Shown in pieces: positions 24,090-32,153 of a stretch of DNA of 64,000 nt. How positions within the stretch are numbered: the stretch's first letter is position 1; each line of letters starts with the position of its first letter. The notes beneath the pieces were generated by a model. It saw nothing but the letters and a program-made list of their open reading frames with translations. It made no database searches and was not told the origin of the DNA. Both the position numbers and the translations under genes were made by a program. Source of the DNA: JALXCH01 sp964495805 (GTDB taxonomy: Bacteria; Calditrichota; Calditrichia; RBG-13-44-9); the NCBI GenBank assembly GCA_964495805.1, contig CAZBWV010000038.1, forward strand, positions 19,092 to 83,091, written 5' to 3'.

Positions 24090-25292
24090 ATGAAAAAAAT
24101 GGTTTACATTGCATTGTTCCTTCTGCTGCTGGGTTCTCAGGCCATGGCTGCCTCTTTCTTTTCCAGCACCAACAATAGTCTGGGACTGAGAACCTATATG
24201 ACCACCGTGCGAGGCATGGGAATGGGGAATACCGGGTTGGCTTCGCTCGATCCGTTTTCGGTCAACCCTTACAACACCTCCACATGGCTGGGTATCAACG
24301 AAACCCGGGTCAGCATCCTGATGAAGTACAATGTAAACCAGATCGACTTTGGCTGGCAAACAGTTTTAACCCATACAGCCAACTTTAGCGGACTCCAACT
24401 GGCCATCCCACTGCAACGCCATAAATGGGTATTTGGATTCGGACTCACCCCGTACACTATGGTCAATTTTAGCTACACTCAGAAAATCGACACCGACTCC
24501 CGAACGTTAAATGAATACATCTACAACAAAGGGAATATCAGTCGTGCTCAGTTTTCTCTTTCTTATTCACCCGAGAAAAGAGTTGGCCTGGGATTTAATT
24601 TTTATTACTTTTTTGGAACGATAAATGACGATTACAACTTGAGTTTTGACGACAACGAATTTTACGATGCATTTTACGAACTGGAATATCGCTTTCATGG
24701 ACCTTCGGTCGGATTTAATGCTTTTTTGAATCCGGTGGATTCCCTGACACTGGGTGGTTTTCTGGACTTAAAACCCCGATTGCGGTTCAGTGTGGTGTAC
24801 CGCTCGCAGCTAACCGAAGCTCAGGAGAAGTACTCCACCCATAGCACTATTCCCGTGCAATGGGGTGTGGGAGCCAGTTACACCATGGCCAAACAATGGA
24901 CCATCAGTGCCGATTACTCTTTCCAGCAATGGTCAGAGGGTTTTGAAATTACGGATGAAAAGTTAAAATTTTTAGAGGACTGGTTTAACGTGGGATTGGG
25001 CGTGGAACATTCTCATGCTCCAAGAAAAAGCAAAAGTATTTTTCAGAAAATTGACCTGCGAGCAGGCGTTTCGTACACCCAGATTGGTTACCAGTTCAAT
25101 CAAAATTCAGTGAAGGAATATGGGATTCATGCCGGAGTGGGAATCCCGTTCGCTCACCGCACCGGGCGAGTGGATGTGGCTTTTGTTGTGGGTAGAAGAG
25201 GGGAAGGAACCTCAACCGTTGCTCAGGAAACGTTTTTCCGTACACTCATTTCGGTATCGGCGGGTGAACTTTGGTTTCAGAAATTACGTTAA
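24090..25292 (+). CDS. Outer-membrane beta-barrel protein
   Basis: Secreted protein of 400 residues: clear signal peptide ending in SQAMAA, then alternating aromatic/polar strands (WVFGFGLTPYTMVNFSYTQ, RVGLGFNFYYFFG) and a C-terminal aromatic-ending strand (SAGELWFQKLR). The early segment TVRGMGMGNTGLASLDPFSVNPYN resembles the plug/hatch start of FadL-like or PorV-like barrels (a DPxSxxxNPA-type motif). Ligand unknown. Middle gene of a three-gene exported-protein unit. Confidence 0.75.
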   Translation: MKKMVYIALFLLLLGSQAMAASFFSSTNNSLGLRTYMTTVRGMGMGNTGLASLDPFSVNPYNTSTWLGINETRVSILMKYNVNQIDFGWQTVLTHTANFSGLQLAIPLQRHKWVFGFGLTPYTMVNFSYTQKIDTDSRTLNEYIYNKGNISRAQFSLSYSPEKRVGLGFNFYYFFGTINDDYNLSFDDNEFYDAFYELEYRFHGPSVGFNAFLNPVDSLTLGGFLDLKPRLRFSVVYRSQLTEAQEKYSTHSTIPVQWGVGASYTMAKQWTISADYSFQQWSEGFEITDEKLKFLEDWFNVGLGVEHSHAPRKSKSIFQKIDLRAGVSYTQIGYQFNQNSVKEYGIHAGVGIPFAHRTGRVDVAFVVGRRGEGTSTVAQETFFRTLISVSAGELWFQKLR

Positions 25293-25346
25293 AGATTAAA
25301 CATAATGATTAATTCCTCAACGGGAGAAAAGAAAAGGAGGAATGCT

Positions 25347-26633
25347 GTGAAAACCAAACGGTCGAATTTCGGATTGCTAATGGTCCTGATACTGGGATTG
25401 CTGCTTACGGTTCAGCTGAATAGTTATGCTCAGATGGACGAGCTGGAAGATCTGGAAGTAGCCCAGGATTCCGTGAAATGCCAACCGGACAGTTTTACCA
25501 CCGTGTACGACAAATTCAAATCGGATTCTCTGGATCCGCAACAGCTGGGAATATGGTACAGTCTGGCACGCGAAGAGTACAAATATAAAAACTACAAACG
25601 CGCCATTCCTTATTTCTGGAAGATTCTGGTCAACGATACCACGGGCAAATTTAAAGTGGTGTACTCCAAATTAGCCGATTGCTACTACAACCTGAACTTC
25701 CCGGACAGTGTGTTACTGGTGGCATACCGGGGTCTGGCCAAATATCCCAACAACACCCGACTCCACTATTGGGCCGGATATGTACACGACCGCCTGGGAC
25801 AGATTGCCTGTGCGGTGCCGCACTACGAAGCACTGGTGAAAGCGGTCCCCAACCAGAAATCCTACTGGGTGAAACTGGCGTACCTGTACTATCAACTGGA
25901 GGACCCCAAAGCCATTGAAGCCCAGCAAAAAGTGGTGGAGCTGGATCCCCAGGATGTGGATGCTTCCCGGCTGCTGGCGGAAATTATGTCCCACTTTGGG
26001 GAAGACCCCATTCAGGCGCTGAAATCGACATTCGAAAAAGATACCACTATTGTGGATAATGCCATGCGCTACGGGAAGGCAGCTTACGAAGCGGGACTTT
26101 ACCAGGATGCCATCCGACCTTTTTTGGCCGTGCTAAAAAAGGAGCCCAAAAACACCGTGGCGCTGGAATATGTGGGACGCTGCTACGAGGGGCTAAACAA
26201 ACTGACCACCGCACTGAAATACTACAAAAAAATTCTGGAAATTGAACCGAAGAATGTCAAGGTGATGTGCCTGATCGCCTCTGTGTACGGACGTTTAAAC
26301 GACTTTGTCACCGCACGCCGGTACGTGCGCAAAGCTCAGCGCATCGATCCCGGAAACGGTTTACCCCATCTGATTATGGCTGAAATTTACGAAAACGCTA
26401 TTCAATACTGCTCGGACAAACGGGGGAACAACAAATTGACCTACGACGATAAGCTGGTTTATCTGATGGAACAAAAGGAATTAAAGAAAGCCAGCAAAGA
26501 TCCCAATTATGCATCCGACGCCAAACGTCGAATCAAACAATTGGAAACTCTGGTTCCTACCAAAGAAGACTTATTTATGCATAAAAATCGACTGACCCCG
26601 AAAGAAAAATGTTACCAGTGGATCAACCAATAA
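25347..26633 (+). CDS. Exported TPR-repeat protein
   Basis: Starts best at a GTG (25347) with AGGAGG about 6 nt upstream, giving MKTKRSNF and a signal peptide ending near NSYAQ; 428 residues. From about residue 80 on it is made of tetratricopeptide repeats (for example YKNYKRAIPYFWKIL, NKLTTALKYYKKILEIEPKN, AGLYQDAIRPFLAVLKKEPKN). It would be a periplasmic scaffold for the lipoprotein and barrel encoded just upstream. Partner proteins are not known. Confidence 0.82.
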   Translation: MKTKRSNFGLLMVLILGLLLTVQLNSYAQMDELEDLEVAQDSVKCQPDSFTTVYDKFKSDSLDPQQLGIWYSLAREEYKYKNYKRAIPYFWKILVNDTTGKFKVVYSKLADCYYNLNFPDSVLLVAYRGLAKYPNNTRLHYWAGYVHDRLGQIACAVPHYEALVKAVPNQKSYWVKLAYLYYQLEDPKAIEAQQKVVELDPQDVDASRLLAEIMSHFGEDPIQALKSTFEKDTTIVDNAMRYGKAAYEAGLYQDAIRPFLAVLKKEPKNTVALEYVGRCYEGLNKLTTALKYYKKILEIEPKNVKVMCLIASVYGRLNDFVTARRYVRKAQRIDPGNGLPHLIMAEIYENAIQYCSDKRGNNKLTYDDKLVYLMEQKELKKASKDPNYASDAKRRIKQLETLVPTKEDLFMHKNRLTPKEKCYQWINQ

Positions 26634-26685
26634 ATTGGGGATCATGGTGAAATTCCGAGAACAACCAATGCACTCACTTGAATTG

Positions 26686-26726
26686 AAATTGCCGCGGGTT
26701 TTCCAATCTGCGGCAATTTTTATTTA
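26686..26726 (+). terminator. Rho-independent terminator before glyA
   Basis: AAATTGCCGC (26686-26695) pairs with GCGGCAATTT (26710-26719) and is followed by TTTATTT. It closes the exported-protein unit. Confidence 0.88.
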
Positions 26727-26771
26727 ACCACCAAATACCCGGACAACTAATTTTATCTAAACGGAGGAATT

Positions 26772-28079
26772 ATGCTGGAATACATTAAACAAACCGATCC
26801 CGAAATTTTCGAAGCCATTAAGGGCGAGGTAAATCGGGAGAACAACACCCTGGAACTGATTGCCTCGGAGAATTTTGTGAGCAAAGCGGTTCTGCAAACC
26901 GCCGGCAGCGTGATGACCAACAAATACGCCGAAGGATATCCTGGCAAGCGCTATTATGGCGGATGCGAATGGGTAGATGTGGCGGAGAATCTGGCTCGCG
27001 AACGTGCCAAACAGCTGTTCGGCGCCGAATATGCCAATGTCCAGCCGCATTCCGGTACCCAGGCAAATATGGCCGTTTATTTCACGTTTTGCAAACCGGG
27101 CGATACGGTCATGGGAATGAATCTGGCGCACGGGGGACATCTCTCTCACGGTAGTCCGGTAAACTTCTCCGGTAAAATGTACAACATTGTCTCCTATGGC
27201 GTGAAGCGGGAAACCGGTTACATCGATATTGACGATGCCTGGAAAAAAGCTCGCGAACACAAACCGCGCATGATTATTGTAGGTGCCAGCGCGTACAGCC
27301 GATTCTATCCGTTTGAGGAATTCCGGGAAATTGCCAACGAGGTGGGTGCTATTCTGATGGCTGATATTGCCCATCCTGCGGGTCTGGTGGCAGCAGGCAT
27401 CCATCCCAGTCCCATACCTATTTGTGATGTAGTGACCACCACCACTCACAAGACCCTGCGCGGACCGCGCGGAGGTATGATTCTAATTGGTAAGGACCGG
27501 GAAAACGACATGGGCATTGTGGCACCCAAATCCGGTCGGGTGAAAATGATTTCGGAAATCATCGACAGCAATGTAATGCCCGGTATGCAGGGCGGACCGC
27601 TCATGCACATTATTGCCGCTAAAGCGGTGGCTTTCAAAGAAGCACTGCAACCGGATTTCAAACTGTATGCCGAGCAGATTGTTAAAAACGCCAAAGCGCT
27701 GGCCAATGAACTCATTGAACTGGGCTACGATATTGTCAGCGGTGGTACGGACAACCACGTCATGTTAGTGGATCTGACACGCACCGGAATAACCGGACGG
27801 GATGCCGAGAACGCCCTGCACGAAGCGGGTATTACGGTTAATAAAAACATGGTACCTTTTGATGAGCGCAGCCCGTTTGTCACCAGTGGTATTCGGCTGG
27901 GTACCCCCGCACTGACTACCCGTGGTTTCAAAGAAGATGAAATGAAACGAGTTGCTCATCTCATCGACCGGGTGCTGAAAAACATGGGCAACGAAGAAAT
28001 CTACCGGCAGGTTCGCAGCGAAGTGCAGGAGATGTGTGACGCTTTTCCGTTGTACGATTTCGGGAAAGAGCTGGAATAA
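26772..28079 (+). CDS. glyA: Serine hydroxymethyltransferase
   Basis: PLP enzyme converting serine and tetrahydrofolate to glycine and methylene-tetrahydrofolate. At 435 residues it is close to full family length. Signature motifs: ENTLELIASENF near the N terminus, KRYYGGCEWVD, DIAHPAGLVAAG and the PLP-lysine segment VVTTTTHKTLRGPRGG, then PFVTSGIRLGTPA. ACGGAGG lies before the ATG. Single-gene unit flanked by terminators on both sides. In a cell running RuBisCO it could also take part in phosphoglycolate salvage, but this is only inference. Confidence 0.98.
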   Translation: MLEYIKQTDPEIFEAIKGEVNRENNTLELIASENFVSKAVLQTAGSVMTNKYAEGYPGKRYYGGCEWVDVAENLARERAKQLFGAEYANVQPHSGTQANMAVYFTFCKPGDTVMGMNLAHGGHLSHGSPVNFSGKMYNIVSYGVKRETGYIDIDDAWKKAREHKPRMIIVGASAYSRFYPFEEFREIANEVGAILMADIAHPAGLVAAGIHPSPIPICDVVTTTTHKTLRGPRGGMILIGKDRENDMGIVAPKSGRVKMISEIIDSNVMPGMQGGPLMHIIAAKAVAFKEALQPDFKLYAEQIVKNAKALANELIELGYDIVSGGTDNHVMLVDLTRTGITGRDAENALHEAGITVNKNMVPFDERSPFVTSGIRLGTPALTTRGFKEDEMKRVAHLIDRVLKNMGNEEIYRQVRSEVQEMCDAFPLYDFGKELE

Positions 28080-28101
28080 TTTTAAGGACATACCATTTAA
28101 A

Positions 28102-28141
28102 AAACGCACGGCGGCCATCTCGGCTCACCGTGCGTTTATTC
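28102..28141. terminator. Terminator hairpin after glyA
   Basis: AAACGCACGG (28102-28111) and CCGTGCGTTT (28128-28137) form a 10-bp stem, with further G-C pairs possible in the loop, followed by ATT. It sits between convergent genes and can serve both. Confidence 0.85.
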
Positions 28142-28164
28142 ACCCCAGGTAAATTTTATCTATC

Positions 28165-29007
28165 TTAAAAGATAGTGGACAAATGAACCTTCTTTTTCAA
28201 TGGTCCCACCGAAATTTCGGCGATATCATCGCAATCACCATTTTCCGGATAGAAATCCACTTTGGCGGTGTAATCGGTCCCAGCAATTTCGATGACACCC
28301 CGTACAGGATACTGGCATCCGGCATAGAACAGTAACGGATCGGTAATCTGAAAGCTGTATTTCGAACCATCCGGAGTGACCACGGTACCCTGCCCGGTTA
28401 CCGTGTAAGAATCATCGGTAGGATCGCCGGGCGTGCCATTCATATCCACCGTAATTTTCAGATTAGCATTGACCGTTACAGTGGAGTCGCCGCAGGTTAT
28501 GGTGCCATTGGTGATAGCCACTTCGGCATACTGCATGGTCATCACATAGGTCATGCTCCCGCCAATGGTGCAGTTTACAGTGGTAAAGTTATTGAAGGTA
28601 ACAGCAAACTGTAACGTCTGATTATTCAGGCTGCCATTCATTACAATGCTACCGCTATGGTTAATACCAGCCGGTCCGGTGCAGCCTTCTCCATAATCGA
28701 TGGTCAATTGTTTCTGCAGCATATTCCAGATAATCGCCGGGCAGCCATCATACAGGGTGGTATCGCCAATTCCCAGTGCTTTGGCAAAACTCCCGCCGGT
28801 GTTAGCTGCCATGGTAGCCGCAGAAGCAGTGGAGGTGGCCGTTTCCATATACACGACTGAATATTCCGCAGCCGCAGCCGCTTCCTGGACGTACTGCTCA
28901 TTTAAATCCGGTTCACTGCTGGTGGAATCCTTGGAACAGGAGAACAAAGCAACCAGTGACATCACAACCAAAACCAGAACAACATTACGGAACTTAAACC
29001 AATTCAT
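28165..29007 (-). CDS. Lipoprotein, unknown function
   Basis: Protein of 280 residues with a lipobox (VALFSC) after a hydrophobic N terminus. After a low-complexity Ala/Thr region (about 40-75) the rest is beta-rich with many Thr, Asn and Gly, including NHSGSIVMNGSLNNQTLQF-like strands described here only by pattern. No family recognised. AAGGAGG-like sequence precedes the start. Convergent with glyA, it stands alone before the two-component genes. Confidence 0.72.
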   Translation of the reverse strand: MNWFKFRNVVLVLVVMSLVALFSCSKDSTSSEPDLNEQYVQEAAAAAEYSVVYMETATSTASAATMAANTGGSFAKALGIGDTTLYDGCPAIIWNMLQKQLTIDYGEGCTGPAGINHSGSIVMNGSLNNQTLQFAVTFNNFTTVNCTIGGSMTYVMTMQYAEVAITNGTITCGDSTVTVNANLKITVDMNGTPGDPTDDSYTVTGQGTVVTPDGSKYSFQITDPLLFYAGCQYPVRGVIEIAGTDYTAKVDFYPENGDCDDIAEISVGPLKKKVHLSTIF

Positions 29008-29216
29008 CGAAAAACCTCCTTAAATTAATTTGTTAAGTGATTAATGAATTAAAATAGTTTTAAACCTCAGCGAAGAGTTGCTGCCACCATCCCTGCGACG
29101 TTCATGTTGAATGATTGGCTCAAGGGAGAGGGGCGGGCAACTTTGACCTCCGATTTTTTAGACCAACACGTACCTTGCCGTGCTCGGGGGATAATATAAA
29201 AAATCCCGAAAGTCCA

Positions 29217-29237
29217 AGTGTTGCGAAAGTGTTGCGA
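29217..29237 (+). promoter_or_regulatory. Tandem 10-bp direct repeat upstream of the two-component operon
   Basis: AGTGTTGCGA occurs twice (29217-29226 and 29228-29237) with an 11-bp period, about 135 bp before the response-regulator gene. Spacing of one helical turn is typical of OmpR-family sites, so autoregulation is possible. The surrounding 29008-29372 gap otherwise shows no gene. Confidence 0.45.
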
Positions 29238-29372
29238 TTTCTTAACGATATTCTGGATTTGAAAAAAGGAGTACGCAAGTTTGCGAAAAAATATTTATTT
29301 TGTAAACGAAGGGTCGATGAACAGTAAAGGTAACCCGTTGTTTTATCAGAAGAAAGGAGCAGAATCAAGGGG

Positions 29373-30098
29373 ATGAATTCACAAAGATCCACAGATGAAA
29401 AACAAAAAATTATTCTGTTAGTAGAGGATGAGGTGGGGATTGCTCAGACCATTTCCGTACAGCTTCAGTTAGTGGGTTACCGGGTGTACCACGTTCTGGA
29501 CGGACATTCGGCTTTGAATTCCCCTTATTTAACCAGTTGCGATGTGATTATTCTGGATTGGATGCTTCCGGATAGTGAAGGTCCGGAACTGATTCCACAA
29601 CTTCGTCGCCACACCATGGCACCTATCCTGATCCTCACGGCTCGCTCCGAAATTGTGGATAAACTCACTGGCTTTGAATCCGGCGCAGACGATTACCTGA
29701 CCAAACCATTTGAAATGATGGAACTGATTGCCCGCATCAAAGCGCTGATTCGGCGAAAAGAAATGCATCGGCTTGCTGGCAACGATTCTCAGAACATTAT
29801 TGAATACGGCGACATTTCATTTAATCCGGAGACCCGTCAGGTGCGTGTGCGAGGCAATCCCATCAAACTTACTCCCACGGAATTCCGGTTGCTGGAAATT
29901 TTAATTCAATCCCCCGGCCGGGTTTTTTCCCGCGATGAATTGATTGAGCTGGTGCTGGGCTACGAATACGAGGGATACGGCCGCACACTGGATTCCCATA
30001 TCGCCCGACTGCGGGCAAAAATTGAAAACGATCCCGGTTCACCCCAATACATTAAAACCATTTTCGGAGTCGGTTACAAGTTGGGGGATTCGGAATGA
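29373..30098 (+). CDS. OmpR-family response regulator
   Basis: DNA-binding regulator of 241 residues. Receiver domain about 12-128 with phospho-acceptor Asp62 (VIILDWMLP), Thr89 and Lys111 (TKPF); winged-helix DNA-binding domain about 145-238 (TPTEFRLLEILIQSPGRVFSRDELI). Its stop overlaps the start of the histidine-kinase gene by 4 bp. Upstream tandem repeats may be its own site. The signal and targets are unknown. Confidence 0.95.
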   Translation: MNSQRSTDEKQKIILLVEDEVGIAQTISVQLQLVGYRVYHVLDGHSALNSPYLTSCDVIILDWMLPDSEGPELIPQLRRHTMAPILILTARSEIVDKLTGFESGADDYLTKPFEMMELIARIKALIRRKEMHRLAGNDSQNIIEYGDISFNPETRQVRVRGNPIKLTPTEFRLLEILIQSPGRVFSRDELIELVLGYEYEGYGRTLDSHIARLRAKIENDPGSPQYIKTIFGVGYKLGDSE

Positions 30099-31507
30099 TT
30101 ATTCGCTCCTTCTACACTAAAGTTATCCTGACACTGAGTGGCGTTTTCCTTACTCTGTTCTTGGTGCAAGGATTATCGATCTCATTGATCTTTCGCGGAA
30201 CAGTGGTAGATGTATTAAAACATGCCGAAGAAGGACGTTTTATCAGCATATTAAACGAAATCAATCGCATCGAATTTCGTACGCATTCCCGTAAGAAGAT
30301 TCAGGAGTTCATTCACCATCTGTATCTGGAGGGTCAGATTGATGTGTACGATTCCACGGGCGTCTGGAGCATCGGCAACCAGCTATTTTTTCCGCCGGAA
30401 CCCACTCTCTCCGGGGCAATTGATGCCGCCAACCAGCAATTCACCGGATTTTCCACGGTGTATTACTCTACCCTTCCTCATCCGGTTTTTCCGGCCATTC
30501 GAGTGACCTGGCGCTCACAGAAAAAACCCGTATTCTGGCAAGCCATTCTGGTACTGGCTGTCTCCGGTTTAATTACCCTATTAGTTACCTTTGCTGTGGG
30601 ATACAAGCTTTCTTCTTCTCTGAATTTGCGGTTGATTCAACTGGAAAAAGGGGTAGCGCAGGTTGCCCGGGGAAACTTTCAGGTGGAACTGGAACTGCCC
30701 GGCAACGACGAAATCGCCGAATTGGGACGAAATTTCAACCGGATGGCCCGGCAAATCCGTGACCTGATCGATCAGTTAGAGGAAAGCAACGAAGCTCGCC
30801 AGCGACTGATTGCCCATGCTTCCCACGAAATCAAATCGCCGCTCACCTCCATCCAGGGGTTTGTGGATATTATCGAATACATGCAGCTGATTCCCGAGCA
30901 AGGGGAGCAATCCCGCACGGTACCTACCCGGGAGCTTCTGAACACCGTACGGAAGGATATCAAACGGGTTATTAAAATTGCCGACGACTTAATTCAACTG
31001 GCCCGTTTGCAGGAAGCCAATTTCCATATCGAAAAAAAAGAGGTTTCGTTACGATCGGTACTGAAGGAGGAACACCGTTACTTTGTGCACAAAGCCAGAG
31101 AACACAACGCCACTGCTCTGCTCAAATTCTCCGGGCGTACACGTTATCGGATCGAAACGGACCCCATCCGGCTGGCGCAAATTCTGGACAATCTGTGGAG
31201 TAACGCTTTGAAGTACGGAGATCTCTCTCACCCCATTGTCACACGGGTGCACGAAGAAAACGGCTGGATTTCCATTACCGTAAGCAATTACCTGATCTAT
31301 CCCTTAGAGGTGTCTCCTCACCAGTTGTTCGAACCATTTTACCGCGATCCGAAATTCTCCGAACATGTGAAGGGCTCGGGATTAGGGCTGGCTATTGTCC
31401 AGGAACTGGTAAACCGAATGGGGGGAAGAATTAAAAGTTGGACGGAAGAAAAGCAATTATTTATAGCTATTTACTTTCCCAAGCAGGTTAGCATAGAAAA
31501 CGGATAA
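30095..31507 (+). CDS. Sensor histidine kinase
   Basis: Inner-membrane kinase of 470 residues: membrane segments about 9-33 and 147-170 enclosing a periplasmic sensing loop of about 110 residues, HAMP about 170-225, HisKA with His244 (HASHEIKSPLTSI), and an ATPase domain with NLWSNALKYGD and GSGLGLAIV. Pairs with the regulator encoded just upstream. The periplasmic domain has no family I can name. Extra acidic Glu-rich linker residues precede HisKA. Confidence 0.94.
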   Translation: MIIRSFYTKVILTLSGVFLTLFLVQGLSISLIFRGTVVDVLKHAEEGRFISILNEINRIEFRTHSRKKIQEFIHHLYLEGQIDVYDSTGVWSIGNQLFFPPEPTLSGAIDAANQQFTGFSTVYYSTLPHPVFPAIRVTWRSQKKPVFWQAILVLAVSGLITLLVTFAVGYKLSSSLNLRLIQLEKGVAQVARGNFQVELELPGNDEIAELGRNFNRMARQIRDLIDQLEESNEARQRLIAHASHEIKSPLTSIQGFVDIIEYMQLIPEQGEQSRTVPTRELLNTVRKDIKRVIKIADDLIQLARLQEANFHIEKKEVSLRSVLKEEHRYFVHKAREHNATALLKFSGRTRYRIETDPIRLAQILDNLWSNALKYGDLSHPIVTRVHEENGWISITVSNYLIYPLEVSPHQLFEPFYRDPKFSEHVKGSGLGLAIVQELVNRMGGRIKSWTEEKQLFIAIYFPKQVSIENG

Positions 31508-31554
31508 TTAATATTCGCCCCCCGTCGGTCGTATGATTTTCTCAAGCTACCATA

Positions 31555-31998
31555 TTAATAGGGGGGAGATAAATTAACATCACCACTCCTGTGTACTCTC
31601 CTTTGATGCACCAGATACTTTCCCAATTCTTTGTCGTCATCCATGATATGATTCAAAATCCATTGCACCAGTTTGTTTTGAATTTTTAACAGAACATCCA
31701 TTCGAAAATTTTCTTTTTCCACTTTATCCAATAATTCGTCCAATTCTTTTTTAAAATACTTATGTTCGTTATAATGTTTTCGGAACATCGGATATTTATA
31801 CTTCACCATAAATGCATCCTCTACACCAAAATGGAAATAGGTATAGGTGCGGATAAATTTCAACGATTCTTCCAGTTCTTTATGATTTTTAGAACGAATT
31901 GCTCTGGATAATTTGTTAAAGCTATCCACCAGGTTACGATGCTGCTCATCGATCTGTTCAATTCCGATTTCCATCGATTCATCCCAATAAATAGACAT
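31555..31998 (-). CDS. Bacteriohemerythrin
   Basis: Single-domain hemerythrin of 147 residues binding O2 at a diiron centre. All seven ligands are visible: His20 (EQHRNL), His56 and Glu60 (HFGVED), His75 and His79 (KHYNEH), His117 and Asp122 (HIMDDD). GGGAGG precedes the ATG. It lies between the histidine kinase and the patatin gene, transcribed on its own. It may serve oxygen storage or sensing in a microaerophile or anaerobe. Confidence 0.95.
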   Translation of the reverse strand: MSIYWDESMEIGIEQIDEQHRNLVDSFNKLSRAIRSKNHKELEESLKFIRTYTYFHFGVEDAFMVKYKYPMFRKHYNEHKYFKKELDELLDKVEKENFRMDVLLKIQNKLVQWILNHIMDDDKELGKYLVHQRRVHRSGDVNLSPPY

Positions 31999-32153
31999 TT
32001 TACCTCCCTATCATTTTATGCCTTGGTATTATGTAATCATCGCAAATATTTTGCAAAAGATTAATTCCTTGCAGGGAAAAACGTTATACTGCCGAGAATT
32101 TAATTCTCGTCAATGTGCCATTATCTGCCAGAGAGGGAAAACGATGGATAGAT

